A stretch of 64,000 bases of DNA from Isoetes taiwanensis (taxonomy: Eukaryota; Streptophyta; Lycopodiopsida; Isoetales; Isoetaceae): positions 173,750 to 237,749 of the forward strand of contig JAJEKV010000395.1 of the NCBI GenBank assembly GCA_021234155.1. Reading direction: 5' to 3'. This document shows positions 53,161 to 64,000 of the stretch, one piece after another. How positions within the stretch are numbered: the stretch's first letter is position 1; each line of letters starts with the position of its first letter. The notes under the pieces are model-generated. The model saw nothing but the letters and a program-made list of their open reading frames with translations. It searched no databases and was not told the origin of the DNA. Made by a program: the position numbers and the translations under genes.

Positions 53161-54360
53161 ATGGCCGAACCAAACAGACCCATAAAGAAGCGTCGCCCCG
53201 AAACCACCAGCGCCTCGCGAGGCGAAGATCATTTCGGAAGATGCCCGTGAGAGGCTCGCAAGAGAGGGTCGTTCGCGCCGGACGAAAGAGCAAAGACACC
53301 TCGATCCGATTGATGTCTTCAACCGGCCAGGTGGAGGGGAGGGCGAGGCCACATCACCAAACTCCATGGACGGCCGAGGCGAGGAGGTGTATGAAGAAAT
53401 AGGAGCGGGAGATCCGGCAGCAGGAACAAGCAGACCATTGGACGCGACCCACGACAGATCCTCGAAGCGGGATGAAGCGGGTGGCGAGTCCGAGCCAGTG
53501 GAGGTAGCAGAACCTTAGAAGGTTCATCGGAAAAGTACGCGCCCCGAAAGAAAAGGGAAGACAAAAGAGGAAAAGGAAGGAAGAGGAACAAAGGCAGCAG
53601 AAGAAAAGAAAAAAGAAAAGGGAAGTTCGTGGCTGGCATAAGGAGAACGAAGGAGGCAAAAACCAAAGGAAGAGCCCGAACCCAAATATTATCATCAAGG
53701 GCGGCAACAGGACGAACCCCCAAACCCCTCCGAATTTAACTCTTCCCCGAGGAGGACTTGACCCTAATCTTTGCGGTGGGAGCTCTTTAAGCACCAGGCG
53801 ATGAGCAAGGAAGCACTGAAGCCGGCAAAGAAGCACCGACACGAGCAACCCGGTGAGGACCAAGTCTAGAACCCCGAAAATACGGCATGGGATAGAAAAG
53901 CAACCAAGACCTGCCGGAAGCCTACGTCACCCGGCCTGTGGTGAAGATCTGAGAGGAAGATGAGGGGAGCAACGAGGCCTACATGAAGAAATGGGAGGCC
54001 TATAACCAATATTATGAAGAAAACGGGGTTAGGGTCATCGAGGAGGCGAGCCAACGGCAGCAAACCTTAAAGCCGCCACCACGAAGCCCAAAGGTTCCCA
54101 AGCCACCACCAAAGAAGAAAGCTGATAGAAAGGAGGAGAGAGAAGAGCTAAGGGAGATTAGACACTTCCAGCGCAGCTACGGTCTCCTAATCCCCGTGCC
54201 CCCTTCCATTTCGGGTTGGTGCGTGAAGTGATGCAGCCCTCTGTAAGGACTTTAGAGTCCCGGGACAGGGCGCTGCTGGCAATGCAAGAGGCGGTGAGGC
54301 AAAGATAGTACAACATTTTGAAGATTCAACAGCACTGCACTATCCACGCCATGGCGAGTA
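53161..54360 (+). pseudogene. Extra ORF upstream of gag in the gypsy element
   Basis: Starts MAEPNRPIKKRRPETTSASR, then breaks into frames rich in Glu, Lys, Arg and Pro (KPPPRSPKVPKPPPKKKADR and REEREELREIRHFQ, 53983-54231). Low-complexity charged coiled-coil text is common in extra or Gag-like proteins of large gypsy elements. No zinc knuckle or enzyme motif is seen. The function is unknown. Confidence 0.45.
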
Positions 54361-55013
54361 ACCTTAATGCGACAAGACATGAGTCTTGCGACCGCGATAA
54401 GGGAGAAGCATATAGAAACTTTTGTTGTAAATAATTAAAAAATTTTGTAATATAGAGCAATTTTGTGTACCTTGATAACATAAACTTGGGTAATTAGAGC
54501 AAATTAATAAGTTTTAGCTTTTATTTCGGTGAAATAGGACATTTGGGGAGCGAGAGACATGATGTCTCACATTTCGCGCCTCGTCATAAAACAAAAGTTA
54601 GGATTGAAGCGGGCGCATTTTGTGAGACCCCTAAACTTGACCAAAAGCGAGCTCCAAATTGACCAAATAAAGGGGTCGATTACGCCCTAATTTGATGAGC
54701 CCATCACCCTTACACCATTAGTTTACCCAAGTTGGACATCTTTGATTAAAATGGGACTGATGTCTCACATCTCGTGCTGGTCGCAAAACAAAAAAGTTAG
54801 TTTTGAAGGCGAGCAAATTGTGAGACCTCTTACCAATTCTTCACGGGACTTGTCAAAGTCACCTTCAAACTCTTGCATAGCATCTTTTAGGTAACCTAGC
54901 CTTGCTCAAGCATCTCCTATAGTCCTCAAACTCCTATTTTGACCTCGGATAAGTTAAATTACCCAATCCTAGGAAATTTTTCAAGTCATCCAAAATTAGG
55001 GTTTCCCCTTTTT

Positions 55014-55022
55014 CTATAAATA
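55014..55022 (+). promoter_or_regulatory. TATA-type box before the second internal ORF of the gypsy element
   Basis: CTATAAATA lies 112 bases before the ATG at 55134 (MATDFEEMVRRAG), repeating the arrangement at 53044-53161. Confidence 0.45.
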
Positions 55023-55133
55023 GGCGTCACTTCTCGGATAGCACCCTACAAATCTGCTCCTGCCCTTCTAGCCGATTTCCCAACTCCCGAGGCGCTCTTG
55101 CAACCGTTTGTTACCCTCTTACGCAATTAATCA

Positions 55134-58100
55134 ATGGCAACCGATTTCGAGGAGATGGTACGGCGCGCCGGCTCATCTTCTTTGAGGCCGGCGTCGACCA
55201 AATCTTCCGGATCTTGGGGAAGGAGGTAGGCGTCAAAGCAACCTTGCACGCGACCCGGCTTATAGTAGAGTCTTGGTGAGTTCCAAGCTAGGGTAGAACC
55301 GGTAGCTAGTGCAACTCCCCTTGTGTAGGATATTTTGTTCCTAAAGCGGTCCCTGCGCGGCGACATTAGGCGATGTCGAAACGCCAAATACCTCACAAAC
55401 AAAGCGCCTGCACTTTTTGAGCCAATGGTCCTAGCGTCAGCGGGACCAAGTACTTCTCTTTCAACCTTTGCCACGGCAATCTTTCTCACCCACCGTGCGA
55501 GAACATCATGGGGAAACCTCCATTCCCCATGGGCGTGGATCCATTAGCCCCGTAGCGGGGAACAAGCGGCTCCTCACACGGTATGAGCGGGGGGGAAGGG
55601 AAGGAAGAAGACTTCGGATGAGCAGGAATCGAGGAGGAGGAGGAAGGCGATGTCGAGCTCGACCCAATGAGGAGCGGCGACAAGCGAGCAGGAGTGGCAA
55701 GACTTGAAGCCGTGGAGACTCTCCAGTCGCGCCACCCCTCGGGTTAGGCATCCAAGCCTAGCTCCCATTATCGTCGAAGGTGAGGAGTTTCTACTCCTAG
55801 CGACATTCAAAACCTCGGAATGAGGGAGGGGAAAGTAACAGGCCTGAAGAGTTCTTTGCACCAACTCAGAAGAGCGGACTTGGGCGACTTCATCGTCAGG
55901 AGAGTCGACTTCCCCCCTCCAAGTAGGGAAGCCGACACTTACACGCGGGGAGGTTTACCTCCAGGCATCCAAGCCCTCGGCAACATCGAGGCCGGATCAT
56001 GGGAGGCGGAGACAAGGCCGAGAACAAGCTACCGGCGGAGGAAGAGTTCCTTGCTCTCGAGAGAGAGATGGGGATCAGCTATGCGACCTCAAACATCCTA
56101 ACGGCAAGCTTCGTCCCCAGCACCTCCCGGGGATAGGACGGCGAATTCGACCCTCGGGGAGGGCTTGACCTTGATCGAGACTCTGAGGGGAGCTCACCAC
56201 GGTGGAGGTTGATGATTTGAGGGAGAACGAGCTGAATCAGTGGTAGAGGCAGATACCACTGGCGACAAGTCATTACGCTATTACGCCATTGCGATGGATG
56301 GAAGAATAGCGGTTATCCTTAAATTCACCCCAGGCCGAGGAAGGGTATCATTTGCGATTGCACTCTCGGGATTGGCAGGCATGCGGCTACCCCTTAACTG
56401 CAGTATGCAATCACGGTGAAAAGCGGTAGCACTCGGCGTCTTCGACTTAGCCATACCTTCTGGTGGCGGGCAAAGGCATGGTGGCGTGACCTATACCTCC
56501 ATGAGAATAGAAGATTTGGCAAAGGGCATTACAAGGTGGATCTCAGCCAATGTCCTTAGGAACTTGGGCCACTCGATTGGGAACAGCCCAAGTGAAAAAG
56601 TTCTGGAGGATAATCCATCTTCAGAGCATCAGCGAAATGATTAGCGGTAGTTGCAAGTTCTTGTATTAGTGTAATATAAAATATAAATATAACATTCTCT
56701 TGCACTATAAATGTTTTGTTGATATATTTTGTGTCCCCTCAACCATGCCAACAAACATAAATAATGCAAGAAAGCAAGGAAAACTAACCATGTAGATATG
56801 AACCACTTGTGTATCGACTAGAGGCCCTAAGCGGGAGAGCGACAAGCTGCTTGGGGAACTTACGAGGAGCCGAGCCCGCCCGGTGCACGCCGGTAAAGGA
56901 ACACAGCGAAGAATTTGGACAAATGACCCGAGAAGAAGAAATATGCCGCCATAAATGAGGACGGACCTCCCGAGCGGATAAAGGCCTTGCTAGCCGCAAG
57001 CGAGGAGGACGAGGTTCGATTGGTAGCGGCTCAAGCTGCCGCCAAGCATCGGCTTCGAGGAGACGAGGAAAGAGACAAGAAAGAGGAGCAAGAGAGGAAG
57101 GTCCCCGGCTCGGACTCCTCGGAGCTCAACTCGGTCGGACTCAGGTCCGAGGAAGAAAAGCGAGAATCAAATCCCGGCAGACGAAAGCGAGAGGAACCAC
57201 CGGAGGAACGACAAAAGGGACAAAAGAACCTCGACTACGGAAAGAAAGTGAATACGCATTGGGAAATGTTTGGAAGGCCGGGGCTTCGAAGGCAATTCTG
57301 GCGAAACAGTCGAACGACATGGAAGCCGGGAGGCTTGAAAGCCAGCGAGATGGCGAATCTGGCAATGCCTATAGTATGAAGGATAAGGATAAAAGGCGGA
57401 GCGGGGGTGGCAGCAGCAATGAACACGAAGGGCGTACGCATTTGGTGGAAGGGCTATGCAAGGCTCATGGCTTAAGCGAGGGATGCTTGCGAGGTTCAAG
57501 AAGTTTGCTAAAGCCTTCAAAGCGCCATTACGTTCCAAGAGAGCACAAGTCGGTATGATCGCGTGGTTCTGAGGTTGCGGCAAGGCAACAAGTCGATACA
57601 GAAATACGAGGAGGAATTTATGAGGCTAAAAATTTTGTATGTGCAAAGTTAGGTGAGAAGCATGCGATTGGAAAGCTACATTGAAGAATGCGAATGAGGA
57701 GATCCGCAAGCTTATGGGGGCAATAAACCCTAAAGCGATGTCGGAGCGGAGTCAAAGGCAATAAGCTTGCAAGGGACAGGACCTCGGAATAAGAAGGCCG
57801 AGAGGCAACGATATTACAAAAGATAAAAGGCAAAGCCGTGAGGCGTTTTAGCCAGGGGCGGCGGCCCGGGACCAGCTAGAGCCCCATATAGTGGCAATCA
57901 AGGGAAACGGCGGGGAGAAAGAAGCGGGTGTCATTCAAAGACAAGCGAGGAAGGTCAAACTACTCAAAGCGGTCGCGATCCCTTTGCGAGCCATGCAAGG
58001 AAAAGACAAGAGTGCAGTGCATAAGCGGCTTTGCTTGGTGTTTCCAGCCGGGCCATAGACGTGAGCGCCCATATGTCATGAGTCTGGCCTTCGCGAGTGG

Positions 58101-58170
58101 GAGATTGGGACACTCTGGCGGCGGCTGGCGGGAGGCCAGCGACTACATTGGGGGTGAGTGTCATATCTTT
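55134..58170 (+). pseudogene. Gypsy gag region, frames broken
   Basis: Begins MATDFEEMVRRAGSSSL at 55134. The retrotransposon Gag domain shows near 57560-57640 as RLRQGNKSIQKYEEEFMRLK. A degraded zinc knuckle lies near 58030-58075 (AWCFQPGHRRER, where CFQCG..GHRRERC would be expected). Frame changes are frequent. An AT-rich non-coding block at 56650-56780 separates an upstream part from the Gag core, so two proteins may have been encoded. Confidence 0.6.
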
Positions 58171-58229
58171 GCGCAATAGATCTGAGCAAGCGAAGCCGGT
58201 ATAAAGTAATTTCCACGGTTAGGAAAGGC

Positions 58230-60010
58230 CAAAGGCCAAGTCATTTATAGTCACGATAGATTCGGGGAAGTAGCCATAACTTTGCATCTCGAGAATGGTT
58301 CAAATGTTGAAGTTGAAACCATTAAAGTCAAAGCCAAGACCCGTTGTCTTAGCAAGTGGAGGCGATAAAGGCGGGGGTGGCGGTAAAAAATCTTTGACAT
58401 CGACTTGCGGGGATTAAGATCCGGATAGAGGCGCGAGAGGTAATGGGCATCGGCAAATATGACTTGATAATAGGTATGGAGTACCTTGGACCTTGAGGGG
58501 CCATTATTGATTGTGGAAGCGGAAGGTGACCTTCCGGCACCGGCGGCAAGATCATTGAGATAGCGGGTAAAAAGTTGTTCCCATCATGCGGTGTATGTCT
58601 TCTAAGCATTTGTTCAAGTGCTTTAAGAGTGAGCAAGTGGCATACATCTTCAAGCTTGAGATTAGTGAGCGAATCGGAAGGAAGCAAAGAAGACAAGATG
58701 CTCGGCAAGTTGCGAGGGCAAATAGCTAAGTTGATCCGCGGAGTTCGATCTCTTTCGAGATGAGATCAAGCGGCTCCCTCCTTATAGAGAGTCGAGTGCG
58801 AGATAGCTTTTCGAACCCGGGGACAAAACCAACAAGCAAGGCTCCATATAGAATGACAGCGGGGTTTGCCGGGCCGAAAAGCGATTGCGGGGCTGCTTTC
58901 GACCCTAGGGTTTCATTAGACCTAGTGTACCGCCCGTTTGGGCGCCCATTCTTTTTGTCAAGAAGAAGGATGGATCTTTGAGGATGTGCATAGACTATAG
59001 GCGGTTGAATAAGCACACCATTAAGAACAAGTATCGCTTCCAAAGATCAGGCGACTTGATGGATCGGCTTCAAGGAGCAAAGATCTTCTCAAAATCGACT
59101 TAAGGTCAGGTTACCATCGAATCACGGATAAAGGAGGAGGATATCCACAAGGCCGCCGAGGGGGGCGGTATGGGCATTATGAGTTCGCGGTGATGCCTTT
59201 CGGCTTATCAAATGCCCCCTTAGCGTTCATGAGGCTCATGAGCGATATCTTGAGGAGTTCACGGACACCTTTGTGATTGTTTTCTTTGATGACATTTTGG
59301 TGTATAGCGAGATCCTTGAAAACGCGTGCAACACTTGAGAAGGGTGCTAGAAAGTTGAAGAGGCACCGGTTATGCGCCAAGTTGTCGAAGTGCCACCATA
59401 GAGAGAAAGGTGGAATACCTTGGTCACGTGATCTCGGCGGAAGGCATCTCGGCGGACCCCGCCAAGATTGAGGCGGTGATCCGGTGGGCGCCCGAAAGAA
59501 TGCCGCGAGGTCGAGAAGTTTTTCTCGGTCTAGCGAGGGTACTTCGAGGAAGTTCGTGAAGAACTTTGCTAAGATAACAGGGTTAACGAGACCCTAGCGA
59601 GGCGAGAGAAGGTGAAAAGACTGGGTAGAGCATTGGCACAAGAAAGCCCAAAAAGGGGTTTGAATTGTTGAAAAAAGCTTCGGCGGCGACCCCTGTCTTG
59701 ACCTTGGGACAGGAGAAAGATAAGCTTGTATGAGATCACGATAAGATAGCTACAGTGCGGTGCTTATGCAAGAAAGGCGTGTGGTGGCGTATGATTCGGG
59801 GAAGATGAGCGGCGCCGAGGCGCTACCCAGCTTACGATCGGGAATTGCTTGCGGTTGTCGAGGCGTTAAGAATATGGAGCACTACCTCTTGGGAAGGAAG
59901 TTCCAATTGGATCCGACCATCGAGGCCTCAATATGTATTCAGCAACCACACCTCAATCGAGGCGGCGGAGATGGATGGAGTTCCTCGAGGAATCGACTTT
60001 GATATAGTCT
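58230..60010 (+). pseudogene. Gypsy protease remnant, reverse transcriptase and RNase H region, frames broken
   Basis: KYDLIIGMEYL (58460-58492) is the end of the aspartic protease domain. RT text is clear in three frames: [20 protein letters not shown] (about 58943-59002), EFAVMPFGLSNAPLAFMR (about 59181-59235), FFDDILVYS with the catalytic DD (59282-59308), and YLGHVISAEGISADP (about 59418-59462). RNase H text is weaker (MLMQERRVVAYDSGKMSGAE, 59760-59819). Breaks fall mainly at CCG and CG sites. Confidence 0.88.
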
Positions 60011-60239
60011 ACAAGCAGGGAAACTCAATGTGGTAGCGAGATGCGCTCTCAAGGCATCCACGACAACTAGAGTGCATTGCAATGCAATTTCGGCGCTCTC
60101 CGGCGACTTTGGTAAGAGGATTGAAGAGTCCTTGCCAGCGGGCGTGGATTTCAAGGAGGTATGGGCAAGCCTTTCTAAGGAGGCTAGAAACGGATAAAAG
60201 CGGGAGGCCTTCAAGCATTATAAGAAGGAAGGCAACTGT

Positions 60240-61610
60240 TATACCATAAGAACAAGTTGTGCGTGCCGAATCATCGGTGTAAGGAAGTTGATCCTCCATG
60301 ACGCGCTGCTTGACCCAATAGCTGGCCATGCGGGATTCATGAAAACATATTTCAAAGTCGCGGCGGCTATTATTGGCGGGGAATGAAGAAGCAAATAGCT
60401 TCGCTACATCAAGGAATGTCGGCTATGCCGGCCCGACAAGCGAAGCGGAAGCGGCTTGAATTCGAGGGGCATTAGAGCCATTAAGCGGTGCCAAGCGCTA
60501 AGTGGGAGGTAATCGGCATGGATTTCATCCGCGGGGACTCCCAAAAACGGCGAGAGGCAAGGATGCCTTAATGGTAGTGGTCGACAAGTTGTCGAAGATG
60601 GCACATTTGTGCCTTGCGGAACCACAGTCTGACCATGGATGACAAAGCTCTTCACCAAAGAGATCTTGGGGCTTCATGGCATGCCAAAGGGAGATCATCT
60701 CAAGCCGAGGGATCAAAGTTCATGGCGCCTTTTGGCAAGACCTCTTTGCGACGATCAGACGAAGCTATCCATGAAGCCACGGCATATCATCCTCAGACCC
60801 GGATGGCGGGCGGAGGCGGACCAACAGGATCTTAGAGGACATGCTCTGAAACTATATGCGGAATAAGCAAAGTATGTGGGAAAATTTATTCACTTGGTGG
60901 AGTTTGCATACAATAGCACCAAGCAGGAATCATCCCAAATGTCGCAGTTTATGATCAATTACGGCTTCTCGATTGCCTAACTCGGATACTTGGCACAACC
61001 CGTGTCAAAAGTGGAAGTTTCCGCGGCGGATGTTGGCGATATCACGGCGGCTGTAGAGGAAGTTAAGTGGCTATCGCTAGCAGCAAGAAGTCGATCAAAA
61101 AAAGCATCGTAGACAAGCATCGAGCGGTAAGAGAGTTCAAAGTGGGAGATGATGTTTGGCTCAAGATTAAGGTGAAGCGGTGGCTTCGGGGATCGGCAAT
61201 TGCAAAGCTTGCTCCAAGGTGGGCTGGACCTTTCGAGAATAGTGAGAAACTAGGCAATCAAGCCTACAAGCTAGACTTGCCGGCACACCTAAAGATTCAT
61301 AAGGTCTTCCGCGTGAGTTTGCTAAAAAGCATACCCCAAATCGGGCGAAGTCTTGGATTATGTATTTGTTGGAAATGGCGGAGAACGGTGGAAATAGTTC
61401 GAAATTGATTCTTGATAAAGCTTTCAAGAAAGCGAGGAGATCAGAATTCCTCCTCGGTATTTGGTCAAGTGGAAACACTTACCCGGTGGAAGGCATACGT
61501 GGGTACTTAAGAAAGATTTAGTAAGCGGTACCCACGGTTTATGGAGCAATGGGGACGGCAAAGGTCATCTCGAAGAAATCGGCTCGGGCATGTCGATTTG
61601 TGTAGATTAA
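60240..61610 (+). pseudogene. Gypsy integrase with chromodomain, frames broken
   Basis: The zinc-site region is near 60300-60420 (GHAGFMKTYFKV...CR..C). Catalytic core pieces include VIGMDFIRG (60511-60537) and ATAYHPQTRMAG (60778-60813). The GPY-type C-terminal part, KLAPRWAGPFE, and VFRVSLLK lie in 61202-61330. After it comes PPRYLVKWKHLPG (about 61452-61487), with a TW.L.KDL follow-up: the chromodomain core that targets such elements to modified histones. The element therefore belongs to the chromovirus branch of Ty3/gypsy. Confidence 0.82.
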
Positions 61611-62455
61611 TTCTTGTATAGTTAAGATTAATCTCGCATGCCACCTACAGCTTAGTATGGGTGCATCGTTGTCACCGATGATGGGACCACTACGGTGATC
61701 TCTAGGCGTGGTGTAATGTCAATGTAGGCATGACCGGCGTTTCCGCAGGCGAGTGGAAGGTAGATTAGAAAGTCTACTTACGTCCGAAAGGAAGGAGGCG
61801 ACCTCGAGAAAAGAGGTCATTAAGGAATGCATTGATAGGAAAGCACCTTTAGCCCCATATATGCTTTGATAGGAGGAATCCATCCTTCCGCCCCCCCAGC
61901 GAGAAGGATATCCTCCTGTTGGGCAACTAGAGGTGTAGGCATGGCGGCATATAGGCATATAGTATTTGTCTCCACGGCCATTATGGAAGATTCATCCTCT
62001 TCCCTCTGGCAGGAGATTAGCCATGCATTCATGTAGATAGGTGGGGTGGTCACCATATAACCAAAATTTATTAAATAATTAAGCGGTACTAGCGTGGTGT
62101 CGACACTGTGAGGCGGTGAAGCTCTGGGAGAGCAAGGAGGGGGAACTCTGAGACTTACAACACAAGTTTTGTTGGAATGTGTTGCAAGGAATGAAAAGTA
62201 CCTCGGACAATAATTATAGATATGAAATGTTGAAATTTTGTCTAAACTTAAGATAGTGAATACCTTGTTTAATGATGTTGTGAGTTGATAAGTATTCCAT
62301 GATATAATGGCGTAATAATGTTCTAAAGGTAATTACCTTAGAATTGTCGTGATAAATGTATAAAGATTATATTATAGGCATCCGTTGATTGCGGGTTGCG
62401 GGTTAGGAAGATCCCAAGGTGGGGAGACCCCGATCTTTGCGGGCGACATCATTTC
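61611..62455 (+). other. Non-coding 3' region of the gypsy element
   Basis: No supportable ORF; short minus-strand frames at 61719-62056 are shadows. An early near-copy of the polypurine tract (AAGGTGGGGAGA, 62416-62427) lies upstream of the real one. Confidence 0.6.
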
Positions 62456-62468
62456 AAGGTGGGGAGAA
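62456..62468 (+). other. Polypurine tract of the gypsy element
   Basis: AAGGTGGGGAGAA directly precedes the 3' LTR, which starts TGTGGCG. It is a typical gypsy plus-strand primer. Confidence 0.9.
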
Positions 62469-64000
62469 TGTGGCGTTCGGCCACGATTATACGGTCCCGG
62501 GGCGTATCATGCTTGCCCGTCGCATACCGCCACTCCGACCGGCGTTAATGCGTAGCGGATAGCGGGTAAAGTAGCCCTAAGGGGGGCAACTTGCTAGGAG
62601 TGTTCATATATTATTAATGTGCACATGTGCACATTAATGAGAAACACCCCTTTCCATGTTGGCATATTTTTGCCACCCTAGCCATTAAAGGCAAGTGGGG
62701 CCTTTCAATTATCCCACATGCCAAATTGGGTGGTGGAAACCCTAACCTAAACCCCATGTCTATTTAGGGTAGGAAAACCCTAGCTTGCTAGTTTTTAGAT
62801 CCTTAGGGTTTTAAGCTCGGTTTGGCTGCCCGGGGAGCCAAAACCGCCTCCCGAGCAGCCATGCGTAATTGCACCATCAGTTCCCACGAGTTATTTCGAC
62901 TCAGTGGGATGGTTGAACTTGGTCGGGAGGAGCCACTCAAGGATCGGGGTATTTGGTCAATTTAATAGCTTAAGCCGTCTTCTAGTCATAGAATGGTAGG
63001 TTTTAGACTATTAAAATTGCCCATAATAACTATCTAGATCTTAGATCTCGGACACTAACTAAAGAACCTAACTCTATGATTAGATCTAGTTCTTTAGTTC
63101 TTACATGATAATATTTGGATGATGTATCTCTGTGAACTCCTTGTATTGGGAAGGGGGTAGAGACCTAAAGCCTTGTAGTTGATGCTCTAGAGTAGCCTCT
63201 CTAGCACACACACAGTTCGGACACATTGTGCACAAGAGCCACACACAGTTTGTGGGTGAAGGGGCGGGCCGGCTTATAAGGAGGTTCATGTTGACTCTTG
63301 AGCGACCCTATGGTGTGTTAAAATGCAGGGGGTCCTTGTGACTAGGTCTAATGGCTTGCCTGCTAGCGTGTGGGCAAGGCATGGGCTCATTTTCGTGAGG
63401 TGGTGAATATGACCTTCCATTGAGTTCAAGTGTCGAATGCAGGCGGTGGCCCTCTGGTCACCTTGATTGAAGCATTGTAGATCTCACGGAGGGAAGATCC
63501 CTACGCCCCCATCGGGCGGGAGTTGCAACCCGGGGATATAGCCCTGCGGCTGCGCTCCCGTGAGACTCTGATCGGGTCCCAACACTTTTCAGCCTACTAC
63601 GCAAGGGAGGGTGTGCCGCGGAGGATGGAGTGTGGACTACCCTAGGCCATGTTCTTATGCCCGATGATCCATTGCCATGGATGCATGCTGTGAATACGGG
63701 GCCAAGCTCTGGTGATCCATCCACATTAATGCGAGGCAGCGGGTAGGATTCCTATGTGATGTGTGATCCTTCATCTATCTGGATATGTGGAGGACCATCC
63801 TTGGCGATGGTGGTATGATGTTGATGTATGTGCCTCTTACGACATGTATGTTTTGCAGCTTCCGGCGACTAGGTGGAAGGCCTGAGGCGAGGGGTGCAAT
63901 GACCCTTCCACTCTTCCCACTTTGGAACCGATACGGTTCGCGGTGTAGTGTGGAAGGGCCTGTGTTAACCTGGTGGGGATAGTCGGTTGTATCACGGTGA
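62469..64000 (+). repeat. 3' LTR of the gypsy element, cut by the window edge
   Basis: Matches 50917 to about 52452. Roughly 30 more bases are expected beyond the window, so the right-hand target duplication cannot be read. Long blocks agree exactly with the 5' LTR (for example the 80-base stretch around 63015-63100), while other short patches differ completely. Confidence 0.93.

Larger units (their letters stand above)
52690..54830 (+). repeat. Four spaced copies of a leader motif in the gypsy element
   Basis: Related segments at 52690-52748, 52881-52930, 54559-54625 and 54759-54830 share TCTCACATTTCG.GC, GGTCATAAAAC, and AGTTAG..TTGAAG.GGGCGC-like text; the last two end TGTGAGACC. Pairs of them precede two TATA-type boxes (53044-53052 and 55014-55022). 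Confidence 0.75.
50917..64000 (+). mobile_element. Ty3/gypsy chromovirus-type LTR retrotransposon (runs off the window)
   Basis: The order is LTR, primer-binding site, two leader/ORF units, gag, protease, RT, RNase H, integrase, chromodomain, polypurine tract, LTR. This order, with RT before integrase, defines Ty3/gypsy. The internal region is about 10 kb, long for the group (usually 4-6 kb up to the protein end). Coding frames are broken every few dozen bases. The element is inserted in an intron of the gene starting at 50491, in the same orientation. Confidence 0.95.

Noticed and set aside
53111-53863. Minus-strand ORFs of 134-169 residues within the gypsy element
   Set aside because: They are Leu/Phe-rich mirror images of the purine-rich coding strand, hence shadow frames.
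1-64000. CRISPR array or bacterial operon
   Set aside because: There are no regularly spaced identical repeats, and all recognisable genes are plant nuclear or retrotransposon types.

Overview
This window looks like nuclear DNA of a land plant with a large, repeat-rich genome. The evidence is a complete plant LRR receptor kinase of the BRI1 type, plant-style Ty1/copia and Ty3/gypsy LTR retrotransposons primed by initiator tRNA-Met, L1-like LINEs, a PPR gene relic and an F-box relic. Several transposon-type protein remnants resemble families I associate with ferns and other seed-free plants. A fern is therefore my best guess, but this is inference; a gymnosperm is not excluded.

Layout. 1-4.8 kb: a probable reverse-transcribed mRNA copy with poly(A) and target duplication (1142-2307), sitting beside a LINE fragment, then antisense remnants of unknown transposon-like proteins. 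4.2-9.2 kb: copies of a dispersed composite repeat carrying a tRNA-like SINE module, interrupted by two small TIR elements (MITEs). 9.6-10.1 kb: a PPR pseudogene. 12.1-18.0 kb: a nest in which a Ty1/copia element (12464-17414) sits inside an older LINE, which has its own target duplication. 19.9-21.8 kb, 24.9-25.5 kb and 42.1-43.5 kb: more copies of the composite repeat. 25.5-26.7 kb and 34.1-37.3 kb: LINE fragments on the minus strand. 27.0-31.8 kb: a decayed gene of a transposase-like family, itself carrying a MITE. 33.1-33.4 kb: a small unknown ORF with a TATA box. 39.0 kb: an F-box fragment. 41.4-42.0 kb: an unknown minus-strand gene fragment.

The only clearly intact host gene is the single-exon BRI1-like receptor kinase at 44148-47624 (+). 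At 50491 a second host gene starts (+). Its first two short exons are visible, and its next intron is invaded by a chromodomain-bearing Ty3/gypsy element that fills 50917 to the window end. That element has about 1.57 kb LTRs; the right one is cut by the window edge about 30 bases short of complete.

Disagreements between repeat copies, and frameshifts in the gypsy element, cluster at CTG/CAG/CCG/CG sites, while AT-rich stretches agree perfectly. This looks more like base-calling error at methylated cytosines than normal decay, so part of the apparent pseudogenisation may be technical. I found no CRISPR array, rRNA gene or functional tRNA gene.
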